64,000 bases of DNA, taken from Toxonevra muliebris (Eukaryota > Arthropoda > Insecta > Diptera > Pallopteridae). Each line of letters starts with the position of its first letter. Positions within the stretch are counted from its first letter, which is position 1. The notes beneath the pieces were generated by a model. The model saw only the letters and a program-made list of their open reading frames with translations. It ran no database searches and was not told the origin of the DNA. Position numbers and translations under genes: made by a program. This document shows, one piece after another, positions 34,642 through 48,400 of the stretch. The stretch is taken from NCBI GenBank assembly GCA_963691655.1, contig OY829326.1, forward strand, positions 41,133,989 through 41,197,988, in the 5' to 3' direction.

Positions 34642-34751
34642 TTTCTGTTCACGCACTTTTTCTGATAGTTTCTCTTTGTGACAATTTTTTGCTCAATCTT
34701 TCTTTTACTCTCTCCTTGAAAGTTTTTGATGAAAAAGTACGTGAACAGACC
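34642..34751. mobile_element. Short MITE related to the GGTCCGTTCCCG family
   Basis: CTGTTCACGCACTTTTTC at the left pairs with GAAAAAGTACGTGAACAG at the right, one mismatch in 18. The right end continues ACC|TAA, as in the larger copies. About 110 bases, non-coding. Confidence 0.68.
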
Positions 34752-35399
34752 TAAAATGAACGACTCGCGGGTAAAAAAAAATTTCACAATTCCAAAAGAA
34801 TGTATGATTAAGTTATAGTGAGTGGTAATGAGCGTCTAAAAAAAAAACTTTCTTCGAAAGAATCTTCGGAACGAAACAATAACTTTATGTTATTAATTCA
34901 CGCTGCTAGCATTTCAGACCAAAATTTAGAGCTACCAGATCTACGATTCGTGATAAAAGAAATAACTGCATCTCTATAAAATGTAATTTTTCTTCTTGTT
35001 CTTATTAATAGTTGTATGATTTCAGAAGTATGTATGTATAAAGTTTCAGTGTTCTATCTACAGTTTTTATTGATAGACTTCTAAAGAAAAACGCCTTTTG
35101 CTGAAATAAAAACTCATTATAGAAACAGCAAAAATATATTATGTATTGCTCAATCATCGAATTCCCAAAATGATCCTTGGTAGTGACTACTTGCACCTTT
35201 ATTCCAAATTCCAACAACACACCATGTATAGTTATTAAAATATCCACATATATAAATTTTACAAAGTTCGAGAGGTGGTCGGGGTAGTCTACTAATTACG
35301 CCCATTTTTTAATATGAATTATGCTTGTGGATAACTATTGAAGAGTATATGTGAAGTTTCTGCACTTTATCTTAATTATTTGTGTTTATGCTGACATTA

Positions 35400-36045
35400 G
35401 GTCCGTTTCCGTACTTTTTGGGTAAAGTCTGGTAAACTGAAAGTAAACGAAAAATGCTCTCTCTGATACACAAAAATGCAAAAAAGTACGGGAACGCACA
35501 AAACCACTTTTCTTGCACGAAACAAAACGTCAAATTTTAACGGCAATAAAATAAAAATTGTTAAATCTTACAAGAAAATAAATAAATAATGCAAAAATTA
35601 AACATAAATAGCTCGCCTGACTACTTTTGTAGAATCTTCTGATTCACAATCACCATTTGCGTTATTCAGAAATAGCAAAAGCTCCTACAGCGTCAGAAGT
35701 TCAACAGACAATTGTGTCATTAACTTGTGGAGAATGTGGTTAAATATTAAGTAATATACTATTAATTAATTTTCAAATGCCTTTTAAAAATTTTCCATTT
35801 TAAATAACACTTTTTTTTCTGAAAATTCTTTATTTATTTATTAATTTCAGTTTTTCAATATATTTTCACAAAATCAAAACAGCTGATTGCTTGACACTTT
35901 TAACATTTTTACCCGAAGAAAAAGTGCGGGCTATTTCGTGCTAGAAGAAGAAGACAATTACTCTCTCATCTCTGCTCTCATTTGCAAGTTTTTTGAGTAC
36001 GGGAACGCTTTCTGGGATGTTTTGGGCGAACGCCGGGAACGGACC
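35400..36045 (+). mobile_element. GGTCCGTTYCCG MITE, fuller copy 2
   Basis: Starts GGTCCGTTTCCGTACTTTTT after TTA and ends CGCCGGGAACGGACC. The terminal inverted repeat is 12 bases with one mismatch, and further GTACGGGAACG motifs lie inside. The left flank TTA equals the reverse complement of the TAA flanking copy 1, suggesting a TTA/TAA target preference as in PIF/Harbinger elements. The right flank does not preserve a clear duplication. The frame at 35887-36072 lies inside the element and is not a gene. Confidence 0.75.
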
Positions 36046-36469
36046 AATTACATCCATCACATTTATGAGTGAAAAATTTTTTGAAAATTTTGCTGCCCAT
36101 TTTTCGAGGTGAACTTTTAACGCGATTATCTTAAAACCATGTTTTAGTAACTAGTGTCCAACATAACTTGGGCAATTTCTATTCGATTAACTTAAAAATT
36201 TAACTATTGTTTCTTAGTAGTCCAGTCGGTAGAACAAAAAAAAAGCACCAAAAGTTAATAAAAATGTTATCTTTATATTGACTGGACTATAGATACATAA
36301 TCCAAAGCTTTTTGCGATCGATGAACAAGAACATTTTTTTAAAACAATTTAATATCAATTTTTTCATAAAAAAAAATAAAATATGTGTATGTATTTTCAA
36401 ATAAACAACAAAGTTTCACTTCTATCGTGTTTATTTGAAAATTATTAGAAAACACATATTAACACATTC

Positions 36470-36775
36470 TGTTGAAGTTTTCGCAGTTTTTTTTTTCTAC
36501 TCTACTCAACATCGGCAGAAACACAAGTAGTACACTATATAACACAGGAAAGAGGACAGTTTATCTATATGCAATCAGAGAGAGAGAGACGTCTATGTTG
36601 GGGGTCTCATTAAACCACATGAGACAAAACTGCGAGAAGTCGACTCCCTACTTGATTATATATCGCTAAACAGTAACAACTGCATAACTTCTTTTCTTAT
36701 TAGTTTCGTATGAGTGCAACGAAAACACGATTTCCGTTGCGACATTTTCAATTCACAGCTTCGCAAAATCAATAT
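36470..36775 (+). repeat. Dispersed repeat R1, copy 1
   Basis: Contains GAGAAGTCGACTCCCTACTT, AACTGCATAACTTCTTTTC and GAGTGCAACGAAAACACGAT. The same order of motifs recurs twice around 55.4-55.9 kb. No coding signal or recognised ends. Confidence 0.7.
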
Positions 36776-38934
36776 TTTTTATTAATCTCAGGTGCTTCCA
36801 AAGAAAAACCCCTTCCATATGACAAAACGTCTTACCCTTCACATCGTTTCGCTTCACGATAAAAATACGTTCTCGGTTGTCCCACTGCCACGACGATATT
36901 GTGTATTGTAAATCAAAATGAAAAATATTTTTCTATATTTTATAAGACATGTATAATAAACCCTCAAAACTCTACTTTAAATGTTTTATTAATAGTGAAG
37001 GAAAACATTTTTTAAAAAATCGAGTATACTTATATTTACATATGATGTATTCTGTGCCTGTTTTTGACCATTTACTAGGCCTGACAAAAAAAAAACAGAA
37101 AATATTTACGGCATCAGTACGAAAGCACTAAACATTTTAGTTGATTTTGTTGGTTAGCGGTCTACTGTGTTCGAGCTTTAAACTTCTTCTAATGTTTTCG
37201 AGTTTCCCAAATACTTTTAACCCGTCTCACTGATCCTAATGTACTATTCGCCGTTCAAACATTTCGTAGTTTTAAATCAAATGGAATAAAACGAAAAAAT
37301 TCTTTATATTTTAAAAAATATATTTTTTGTTTCAATAGTTTTTGCTTAGTTAAACCAAAAATAATAATAATAATAATAGTATAATAATTTACAAATAAAA
37401 AATGGAACTAATATTAACTAAAAGTTGAAAAACCAAACTAAATTTTAATATTAAATATTTAAAATAGTATTGTATAATATTATTAATAATAATAGTTATA
37501 TTGTATATTAATATGTACTAGACGTCTTTGAATGATGTTGTTGTTGTTTATGCATTTGTAAAAAAAAAAAATAAAAATAATAAGCTAAAATATTTTTTAT
37601 TAAAACTAAATTGTGTTAAATAAAATTTCTTTAATTTTTTTTTATAGAATATAATATAAAATAAATGAAATTATAAAAAGAAAACTCTGTGCTCGTACGT
37701 TATTATTTTGTAATGTTAAGTTCCTCGGAAACTAATGAATTCTTGTATTTATGTATGTATGTATGTAGCGTGTATTTGTGTGTGTGTGTGTGTCTGTGCT
37801 CAATTCATCTAAAAATAAAAATACATGTTATATTTTTATTTGTTTTGTACATTTTCATGTTAGTTTTTAAAAGAATTTAAATTTGCTGGACCTTAACGAT
37901 GATTGTTTGTATGTAAGGGTAACGACGATTTTAATTGTATCCGATTCTGGCTTAAAGCGCGTAGAGAATATTTTTAAAAATTCATTCATTGTAAGCTAAG
38001 CAAACGATGTTTTTTTTTACCTTTGCAAAAAATAGAATAATAATTTAATTAAAAATTTAAAACTAAGAGTACACATTTTGTTCGTCTGCAAAATACCTAC
38101 AAGATTCAGTTTATAACAAAAATATAAATATGTACATATTTTTATTAAACATACTTTAAGCTTAAGTGCTAAGCGAGATGTAGTAGAAATTGCGAAAAAA
38201 AATCAATTTGAAAATAATATTTCAAAAACAAATTAAAAAATGCAATAATAATAACGCACAATTTTTGTTTTAACTGTACATATGATATTGAAAACATTTA
38301 CTTTTTTTAATTAAATAATAAATAAAAATTGATTTTTGTTTTAATTTTTTTTTTTTTTTCGTTTTCTTGTAATAATTTGCATATATGTATTTATGTATAT
38401 TAGCATTATAGTAAACTATTTCATATATATTTATATGTATATGTATATAATTAAAATTATTAAAATAATATTTAAAATACAATTCATTTAGTTTTGTTTT
38501 CTTTTCCTTGCTTTTTCACATTACTACAAAATTTTACAAACTTTTTGTTTAGTATGTACAGTAGTTAGTCAATAATATACGCGTTCGATTTACCACGCTT
38601 AGCTCGCTTAAAGTCGCTTTAGTTCAAATTTATAACATTATTATATAGATTTCAATTCAAGGAGCACTTTATGGTGGTCTTTTTTATACTGAGGGGGTTT
38701 TTAATAACTTAACTTTAGAAGTGTTACGAGTAAAGTATATGACGTAAAAATTTTCCAACTTTTTCCAAAGCATATTCTTGCCATTTCTTTGGATATCAAA
38801 TAAAAAAAAAAAAAGCAATATATTTAGTCCCCATTCAGATAAAAGGTTCAGCTAGATGCAAAATAGAATATGGAACTCTTCTGTCGGAGCACTTTTCAAC
38901 AAAAAGAAAAAAAAATTCATCCATACAAATTGGT
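36776..38934. other. AT-rich region downstream of skd, no gene
   Basis: AT-rich unique and simple-sequence DNA, including a (TG)n run near 37770-37793 and TATG runs. The short frames here are low-complexity. It may be intergenic. Confidence 0.5.
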
Positions 38935-39350
38935 ACGCCCTAATGTAAATACCTTTACTGACAGCCATTCTGCTATTAAGTCCCTTAAATCAGCTTTTCC
39001 AAATTCTAAAGTAAGAGCCTAGACTGCAGAGCGCCTTTTAACGAGATGCCCGTTTAATTTGATCTGCACCTGAAACTACTATTAACTTTTTACAGAATAA
39101 AACAAGTGAACCATAGGTGGTCGTAAGAAAAAACTTAACTTATTTGAACTAAACTAGATAGTCGACGAACGAAAGATCTGCTAATAACAGTGATTACTGG
39201 GCGTTGTCCCATTGGAAGACACGCAGAAGAGTAAACATAAGCTGCCTAAAAAGCACTCAATGGTTTAAGCGGCCAAAAGTATAGGTATAGGGATGTGATT
39301 CCTGTTTGCATGGCATCACAGAGGGCCTCTTTGGCCCATGTGATTTAACC
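38935..39350 (+). mobile_element. LINE ORF2 remnant, RNase H to C-terminus
   Basis: A broken + strand frame reads FTDSHSAIKSLKSAFPNSK, a LINE RNase H segment (TDS.AAIKSL). It is followed at about 39195-39235 by VITGRCPIGRHAEE, the motif that precedes the C-terminal knuckle in Jockey/I-like ORF2 proteins. Stops interrupt it. It lies about 1.7 kb past the skd stop. Confidence 0.62.
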
Positions 39351-40501
39351 TATATAAATTTGAGCGTAAGCGGCATTAAGCAGGACAAGTATGATGAATT
39401 GAACGCGTCTAATAATATTTTAAAACAGTATTATATAAATGTGTACTTAACCAAGTTTTTAACTTAAAGTTTTTCATCATATTTTGCTTAGTTTTTTTTT
39501 TTTTTTTGTATGTTTTTTCTTGACTATTGTATAACTTAACAATTGCTGTTTTTGTGTAATTCTGTTTTGTTGTTGCGGTTGTTTTCTACTGCTTGTAAGT
39601 CTTAATTTAAGGTTTTATATACTATAATTAAGTTTTTGACATTGACAAAGTATTATCCTATTTTTGTTTTTGTTGTTGTTTTTTCGTTTAGAATTTATAA
39701 CTTAAAACTATTAAAAAAATAGTACTGTTTCTCCATGTTGCTTTCAACATGTCTTCAACGTCCTTAGCTACTATTTTTATTTATTATTTATTATATTAAT
39801 ATATTTAGCTTAATTGTATAAAAATGTTTATTAAAATTTATGCTAATTTCAATTAAATTAAATTGTATTTAAATTAAAAATGAAACAAATTTCAAATTTA
39901 GAAATTGCATACTTTGTATAGATTTAGCATTTGTTGTTTTCTTTAATTTATTAATAATTATGTATGTATGTATGTATAAAATTACATCTGTTCAATATAT
40001 GTATGTATGAATGTATTGGATGTAGATAGATTTACTTGCAAATAATTACATCAAATTAAAAAATGTATGCATTTTTCAGATTGATTTGATTTGATTTTTT
40101 TTATGATATATTTTGTATTTCCATAATCGCACTATATTTTTTAATTATTTCCTTGGGCTTAGCACTAAAATTTATTTACAATTTATTTTATTTCAACTTT
40201 TTTCTGTTCAATAATGCTGAATTATTCTGTAATGTCATTTTATTTTTAAAATTTACATAATTTACATTTTAAACAATTTTTATTCGTAATGCACAGCACA
40301 CGCATGCTCATCCTCTGATGAGCGCTGTTGGCGGATGATGAATGCTGCCGTTTTTAAACAAAAACTGGTTTGATAGATGTTAGACTTTTATTTTTATCAT
40401 AAGTATTAAAAGTAAATAATTTTCTTTAGAGCTGAACGCTTCACATGGAAGTACAACAAATGGAAGGAAGCATGCAATACTTGACTTGACACACATACAT
40501 T

Positions 40502-41007
40502 TTTATTTCCTACATTTCTTTTTTTTCTGAATATCACAGAAATAAATAATAAAAAACAAAAATAACATAACTGCAGGTTTTAGATGACTAAGAACAAGAA
40601 GCGATTTTCTAATGACCGAAATTTGTGGTTTTTGCACTTTTGGGTTAAGATTTCCCGAAATCTTTGATAGTGGTAGTGTTTGAAAATGTCTGCTGCTCCT
40701 TGTTCTCAAACATTTGATTGAAACCGAAATTTCACAGTCCTGTGCAATTTGTTAAAAGTTAAAAAAGGTTTATATAGTTATATAGAGACGGATCGATCAC
40801 AACAAAATAAATAATATTAATAATAAATAATTGAGTTGAATAATAATAAAAAAAATATTAACTTTTTTCTTTTTAGGAATTGCAGCATTCATTCATTTCC
40901 GCTTGTGTTTCATGCATTATTTGTAGTGGTAATAGAAATTGTGGTGATATTGGCTTTGTTTGTTGTTGTTGATGATGGTGGTGGTGGTGGTTTTAAATAT
41001 ATGCTAC
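40502..41007 (-). terminator. skd: skd 3'UTR, proximal part with first poly(A) signal
   Basis: After the stop at 41008 the - strand sequence is ACC/AAC-rich, then AT-rich. The first AATAAA on the - strand is at 40507-40502, about 0.5 kb from the stop. Further AATAAA motifs follow below 40400, so a longer 3'UTR is possible. The LINE remnant at 38.9-39.35 kb suggests the transcript probably ends before it. Confidence 0.5.
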
Positions 41008-44000
41008 TTAAGCAATTGCTGCTGTCAAATAGTAAAGATCCATTAAAGTTTGTACATTAATCGGTAGGCACGATAGGCGATCATGCGTGTTCGAATCTAA
41101 CGCTAGCCATGACAATGCATTATATCCTTCTAGCACATAACGCAATACATCCGCTGTTAACGTTGAATCCAATGGATGATCTGTTGCTGATGAGTGTGCA
41201 TTTGTTGAATTGATTATGTCATCGGGTGTTTGTATGTTCGGTACATGAAGATGCAGCGCGGTTTTCAAAAAGACAGGACAGACATCTTCAAGATGCGGGC
41301 AAGCAGCCCAAAACCATGTAGGCATTCGTCCAGTCGGCGCAGTTGAGACCATGTAACCGACGGCCAATGGCTGTTGATTGATTGAGCCAACCTAGTCGGT
41401 GATAATGACGAAGCGAGGCGATTGAAATTATTTCATTTGCTAATAATAATTCCTGAATTTCTCTTACCTCTTCGGCATCTTGTTGGGCAGAATTGAAATT
41501 GTTTCCACCAGCACTTTGCCAACTGGGATTATCTTCCATGCGATCCGGGCTGCCATGATTTGATAAGCGACCAGGTTGTCCTGCAAATTAAATAAATATT
41601 TACATATAACAATTATATCTTACATATTCAATCAAATTACAACAACAAACGCTTACCATCCCAGCCCAATAAATCATCGATATCAGCATTTGTGAAACCG
41701 TCGTTTTCATCTTCACATTCTTCGAAATTTAGAAAATCATTATCAAGATCAACTTGTGGTTCATTTTGGAATTGGCGAGTAAAAGACTATACAAAATAAA
41801 ACAATAAATATTAGACAATAAGTAGGCAAAAGATAGAGTAAGCTTAGCAAAGCATGCTTACCAAACACACTGCACTGGTGGGGAACACCAAAATGTGTGT
41901 GCACGTCACATCCTGGGGCGTAGAGAGTGGATTTTGCATAGAGATTTGTGAGAAACGCTCATCGGGCGTGAATTGATCAGGCATAACGCGCAGTTTGGCA
42001 TCCGGCTCAAGTGTCACGAGGCAAGCGCTCAAGATGCTCGGTGGAAACATAAGCACGCACTGTTTGCAGATATCTTTGAGTTGTTTCGATGCTTTCTGTA
42101 GATTATGTTTGCTCAGCAGATAGCTCCATGACTTCAGCTCACTGTGGCCAATGCGACCGATGCGTCCGATTACCAAACGCCACGGCTGTGCCGTTTGCGA
42201 TATTATGCCCATAATGAAGTCCATCAGTTTCTTAAGTCCAACACGCCGCGCTGGTGCTTTTCTTCGTCTCGCTCGATTTGGTACATCGATATTTATGCAG
42301 ACTTTTTCGAGCAACTCACCGCGATCATCGGTGACAGTTGCAAGCAGAAAACTTTGGTCTTCACTCATGCAATAATTGCAATACATCACCGAGTACTTTT
42401 GCTCGTTAAGGCCACGCATTGATGAGGAGGCTCGTGAAAAGTCCGTCTTTTCGTTCTTTTCGTGCATCGGTGCCAGAATGTATGGGGGTGTGTACATCTT
42501 GTAGGGTATCCGATTATTTACGTCTTTGCTTTTCAGGAACACCTCCATGTTGGCTGCAGTTCCAAAGCCCGTCAGACTTTTAACCGTTTGCGCATGCACC
42601 AAATGTCGGCGACATTGCGAGAATATATTCAAAGCTAGGCATTTTATCTCGTCCGAGAAGCGTTTACGATTGCGCATGCATCCCAGCTCCAGTATGGACT
42701 CCAGCGAGATAATCTGAATGTTGATGTTAGAGCGTACTGTGTCTGGAATACTTTTCAGCAACTCTGAATAGCAACGCAGGAGTGCAATGCATGCAAGCCG
42801 TTCCAGTTCAGGCGAGTCAGAGCCAAAGGTGAAGGGCTCCACCACGTAGAGCACAATTGCTGGCGAATTAATATCTTCCATAGTTTCACCCATTCCTAGT
42901 GGATCGCCTAGCACAATCGCAGGTTTCACATCCGGTTTGATGTCGGCCTTTGAGTCATTGAGATTATCTGCTCCGGACTGCTGTTGATCTGCACCAGACA
43001 CTTGTGTCTCCAATTTGGGGGAGTTGTGTGATTTCTCCATTGCATCCATAGAATTGCCGCCGCCCTGCATTGAACTCAGTCCGTGCACGGGGCTCGTGGT
43101 TCCACGTTCACGCCCACTACTCGAATGACCGCTGTTGCTCAAATGCTCCGGGGGATTCAAAAGCGTTTTGTCATTTGGAATGCGGCTGAGATAAGGTGCG
43201 AGCATATTTTGGAAAGCGTTCGCATAGAGGCGGATCTTTTCAGCCAGAGTGGTGTCTTCGAGTGTGCGTAACCAATCATCGAGTGGAGTATGATTGCTTT
43301 CGCCTGGATTGCGGGACATTCCAACTGTTAAAATACCATCCCATCCTCTCATAGGCGTATGACGCCCAAGCTTACACATCTCGTACGTTGTACTCAACTC
43401 TTTGAAGTATGTTTTGGTTTTACTCACCACGAAATCGTTCTCCGGACACATGATCAAATAGACTACATCATGCGCATACGAGTATGGTTCCAGCAGGAAC
43501 TTATCCCAATAATGTATCGCCAACGGTGCCACCGATATCCAATCTTTATCGTGACCTACAATTACCGAAGGTATTGGTTGCGGCTCACATTGTCCTGATG
43601 CTCGACCGGCGAGACGATGGAATTGACGCCATGTCAGCGGACCGCTCACAGTGTAGGTAGCATCCTTGGCACCCGCTGCACTGCGTGATTTGGAGTGGAA
43701 TGCATTTTGCAGCATGGGCTGTATGGAGTTCATAGTGCGGACAATTTCTTTGTTGCTACGCGTGAAGCCCACTGGAATGTAGGACCACTTATGCACACTA
43801 CGCCTGCTACCGGCACCCATCAGTGGATGCATATTGCGGCGATTTGCCGCCGCACCAGCTGCGTGGAAAGGCGAAAGTTGATGTTGTTGTGCGAACTCGT
43901 TTACATCCATGCGTGAACTTTCAAATGCTAAACGGGCCTGCTCCAACGCCAGACATATGATGTCATTGGCGTCAATGAATTCGAGAACGTTCGCAATCGC

Positions 44001-45385
44001 AACAACTGATTGCGGCTGCTTGTTTTGCTTGGCCAGACGAATTCGATGCCGCTGCAATGCGCGATGTATGGAACTACTCGACGTATGTATTATGGAGCAT
44101 TGTTCCAGCAAAAGATCAAATATCGCATGAGCCTGTTGTTCTGCCTGCATCAGTGACTTATCCGAATTGACGGGCAGCAACGAATTGTTATTGTTCGTTT
44201 TTGGAGTACCTCCATTGAACGCCGATGTGAGACTGATGATGAGTGAGAGCAGCGATTGTTTCTTATTCCTGGCAGGATCGTTGGCGATCCCTGTTATTTC
44301 CATTTCATCTTCGTAAAACAGCCCGGCACGGTATGCCAGCCGCCGATTAACCACTGCACTGAAACCGCACGTGCAGTCGACTGGATCATCGTCGACATAT
44401 CCAGTGATGTGTTGATGTTGATTGCTTGGAGAAGTGGTGGTGGAAGATGATGAACTGGAACCATTGTGCCCAGAGCCAGCTCCGGGTAATGATGCTGGTG
44501 AATCCAAGGCACTCCCAACGCATCCCATTCCACCCATTCCAACACCGACTCCTACTCCTCCAAAGGCACTTAACATTCGCATGTTCACGTTGCTGCCACT
44601 GATGGCACCACCGTTCACGCTGCCATTAGGTGAGCAGCCGGATAAAGGCGTTACCGGCATCGGATTGAAAGTACTGCCAGGCAGTGGCACATACACTCCT
44701 GAATCTGCACCGCGAATGTTGCCAACTTTTTGCGAATCCGCATTGCAAACACATACCGTGCTGCTGTCGAAATTGTGATCACGAAAGACGTTCAACGCAG
44801 TGTCGTACAGCAGAATGTTAACGATCACCGAGCTTACCTCGGGCAGCTCGCGGGTCGCAGCAGATGTAGCGCCGCCACACATACTGATATTTGTCATGTT
44901 GCCAGCTGCGCTGTGCGGACGACCGGCATGCATTGTATGCATACCGCCGTGGCTAAGCGGCGTTTGCGGATGCTCTTGCGAGTGGTACTGCTTGTTCAGA
45001 TAGGAGGAAGTGGATGTTGCTGGACTGGCGACAGCCATTTCGTAAGGCGGAGGTGGATGAATGGGTGTTTGTCGTTGTGGCTGCATCATGGGTGAACCTC
45101 GAGGGAACGGAACGGATGCCGGTGCTGGTGATATGGGTGACATGCCAGCGCGTTGCATTAACTGTTGCATGGTGGGGCCGCTACCGGGTGTGTTGGTAAG
45201 CGCAGCTTGAGGGCAATTGAGTTGGGTTAACAGCAAATTACTGCCCCCACTGTTTAGTGGTGGGGGAACGGAGTTAGGGTGCATTGGCGACGGTATCGGT
45301 CCCAAGGGTGTGCGTGGCTGTTGCAGCGGTGTGCGCGGCGCCGCTGACAACAGCTCGTGCAATTGTTGGTGTTGATGATGCTGCT

Positions 45386-45416
<31 letters not shown>

Positions 45417-48400
45417 TTGTTGCTGTTGATGATGCATATGCTGGTGTTGGGCAGCTGCCGCAGCTCGCGATTGCTTTGCAGTCCATGACGGTTTGTATAC
45501 ACAATTCGTTGGCAACACTAGAGGCGGCAGTGTTTGACTCGGCAAATTGGTGAGCGGTGCATACTTCGATGATCCAACAAATTTTGCCTGTTGCGGTGGC
45601 CTGTACACATATGACCAATCTTCAATTGATTCCTCCACCGGGCTACCCAGCTCTACCGAATACTCCTGTTTGATTTTGATGATGCCGCCCACACTACCGA
45701 GACCTGTATCTAGGGATGTCGTCAGCGATGTTGTTGTTATTACGCTGAGGTCTGTCATTTGTATATCCATTTGGCACGGACTGGAATTCGGATGATGTTC
45801 GTGTGATGGCGGCGTTGGGAACATTTTTGTTAGATCTTCCGCTTGTATTGCATTTGCTCCTCCTCCTCCTGAGTTACTGCTGCCGTTGTTCGTCGTTGCC
45901 GTGGAGTTCGCTCCCGAGTTTGCACAATTTTGCAACGAGGTGATAGCTGCCGTACCAGCGGCGGCTGCTGCAACGGCCGATGCTACCGCAGTGCTTCGTT
46001 TCAGATCATCAATTGTATTTGTAGCTGCGCCGCAACCATTCGATGGATTATTCGAATCGGGAGGTGTATGTATTTGCACGCTGCCACATTCATCGTTGGA
46101 TGATGTCTCAAACAACTGTTCCAAATCGTTCAACGACGGATTCAGACCTTCGGCTGTAAACAGATTTCCGCCCACATTGCCTTTTGACTCCTTGCAAGGA
46201 GATGCTGTTCCTGGCAGAACTTCGGATTTAATATCAAGACCTTGGAAGAAACCACCAGCATTACCTGCATCACCAGCAGATCCATTAGAGCCGCCCACAT
46301 TATTTCCAGCGATACCCACAAGACCACCGCCAATGAAATTCCCCACCGATGTACTGTTCATACTTGAACCACACATTGATGCCACAGATGCATCGATGGA
46401 AAGCAATTGAGAACCATAGACAGAGCCCGGCGACGGCATTAGAGGCTTAGGATGTGTATGTCCTTCATAGAGATTTTTGGGGCGCTGGCTACGAAAAGTT
46501 TTGACCACTTCGTTTGGCTTGAAGCGCTTCATTGGATGATTAACCCTTGAAAAAAAGATGAGATTGCTATTATAATTGCACACAAGTAATATGAGCCTAT
46601 ATATGTATGAAGATTGGATTTCTTAATAAATGTGCGATTGAATGACTGCCATTTATGAATCTTAAATAAAGAGCAACTGTCGCAATCACTTTTAACTCCA
46701 GAACGCCCGGAAGGAGACATTCTAGTTTTACATTTTCTTTTAGAGCTAAAGATAGCACAAGTCCTTAACTTTCCGACAAATGCCCCTTGAAAGCTCGTTA
46801 TCTACTGTCTGTCTGTCTGTTTGTCTATTGTATACTGTATAATTGAATACTCTACTGAACTCACCATGCATCCTGAAAGGAAAAATCATAGAGTACATCC
46901 CATTTAAAGCAGTCATCATTGGCGAAGCTATCAATGTCTTTAACATTTATTATCGGCGGTTTATACGATTTCCAATAATCGCTTATAGCATCAACGGTCG
47001 AAAACGGCACCACGGGTGATGTGTTATTTCGGTTGCAATTATTTGGCAAACTGTTGCCCACACTACCACTACCGATACCAGGTTCGAGTTTGATTTCATG
47101 CGATGCGAGCGGCGTTAATGCCTGGTGCACTTCAAATTTCTTCACTGAAATCGTTCCACATTGTTGGCTGTTATTATTGTTGGTATTCATTTGTGACTGC
47201 TGCTGTTGTTGTTGTTGTGCCAGTGTGGGCGTACAACGACCAACACTTGAAGGTGGTGGAACACTGCCCGGCCCCATGCCACCAGTACCAGCACCCTCAG
47301 CCGAAGGTGGTGGTTCCACACTTGGTGGTGCCGCATGCACATATGGCGACGCGGTAATGCTTTTATTATCATGCTGATCTGTGGGTGTTGGCGCTGGTGT
47401 ATTCTTATCAAGTAAATGGTCAATGGGAGTTGGCGGTTGCTGCAGATTCGATACAGATGTTGGTGCGCGGGGGCTCATATTCAAAAGCTGAAACAACACA
47501 AAAAGAAAAAAAAGGAAGTAATTAGTAATAGGTTTTTGAGGAATATTGAGAAACGACACAATAGAATAATTTAAATAGCTTAAACCTCTTGGCACTCACT
47601 TGATCGGCAGGTGGCACTGAAGTTGGTTGCGACAGCGACGAATTGGGATGTGGCGATTGCGCTGGTGTGCCTGGTGAGCCCACGGATGGCACAGCCATCG
47701 AGTCACCAATAGAGTTACGTGAGTAAGTTGAGGCCCCACCATGCGGTGTACCATGTGGCGTGGTGGAAGTGGTGGTCAAAGCTCTAAAAGAAGCGATTAG
47801 AAAAATAAGTTCAGAATTTATTGCATCGTTGAATTAAAGAAAAAGAAAAAAAAAAACAAAATGACTTGTCTTTTTTACTGAGTTCATCTAGAAAATACAA
47901 ATGTATGTAGGTAGTAGAGAAAAACTCAAAACCAATTAGATTTAATGTTTGTTTTGTTTTTGATTTCTAAGAATAATAATGAAACGAAACGTTACAAAAA
48001 TCAAACCATTTTCATTCTTCATGTGCAAGAAACTTGAACTCGAAATAATGTTAAGAAGAATTAGAAATTATAAAAAGAAAAACAACTACTAAGTATAAGA
48101 AAATGCTGGCTGAAAAGTAGTTAAAGCGCAAATTATTAAAAGATAAGAAAATAAAAAACATGATGTAGAACCATATCCAAAAAGAAAATTATAAATAATG
48201 TAGCTGAAAAAATAAATAAATGTTATTATTTGTCATTAGAATACAAAATAGTCATGCAATGGCATCCAAAACCAACTAGAGACTGAGAATTATAGAGAAT
48301 TATGTTGTTTGTATAGGGAAATCCATCGGTCTGTCTGTCTGTCTATCAGTGGCACCAAGCAGCGGCGACGTGAATAGCAACAAATTTAAACGCAACTTAT

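Noticed and set aside
41288..41539. A read-through frame continuing past AEE into [12 protein letters not shown]
   Set aside because: GTAAGAG after GAAGAG is a strong donor, and the conserved [14 protein letters not shown] frame begins after the acceptor at 41392, so this is intron sequence.
45254..46410. Several 80-174 codon frames antisense to, or out of frame with, the large skd exon
   Set aside because: Mirror frames of a long, GC-richer, repeat-coding exon; the MED13 frame explains the openness.
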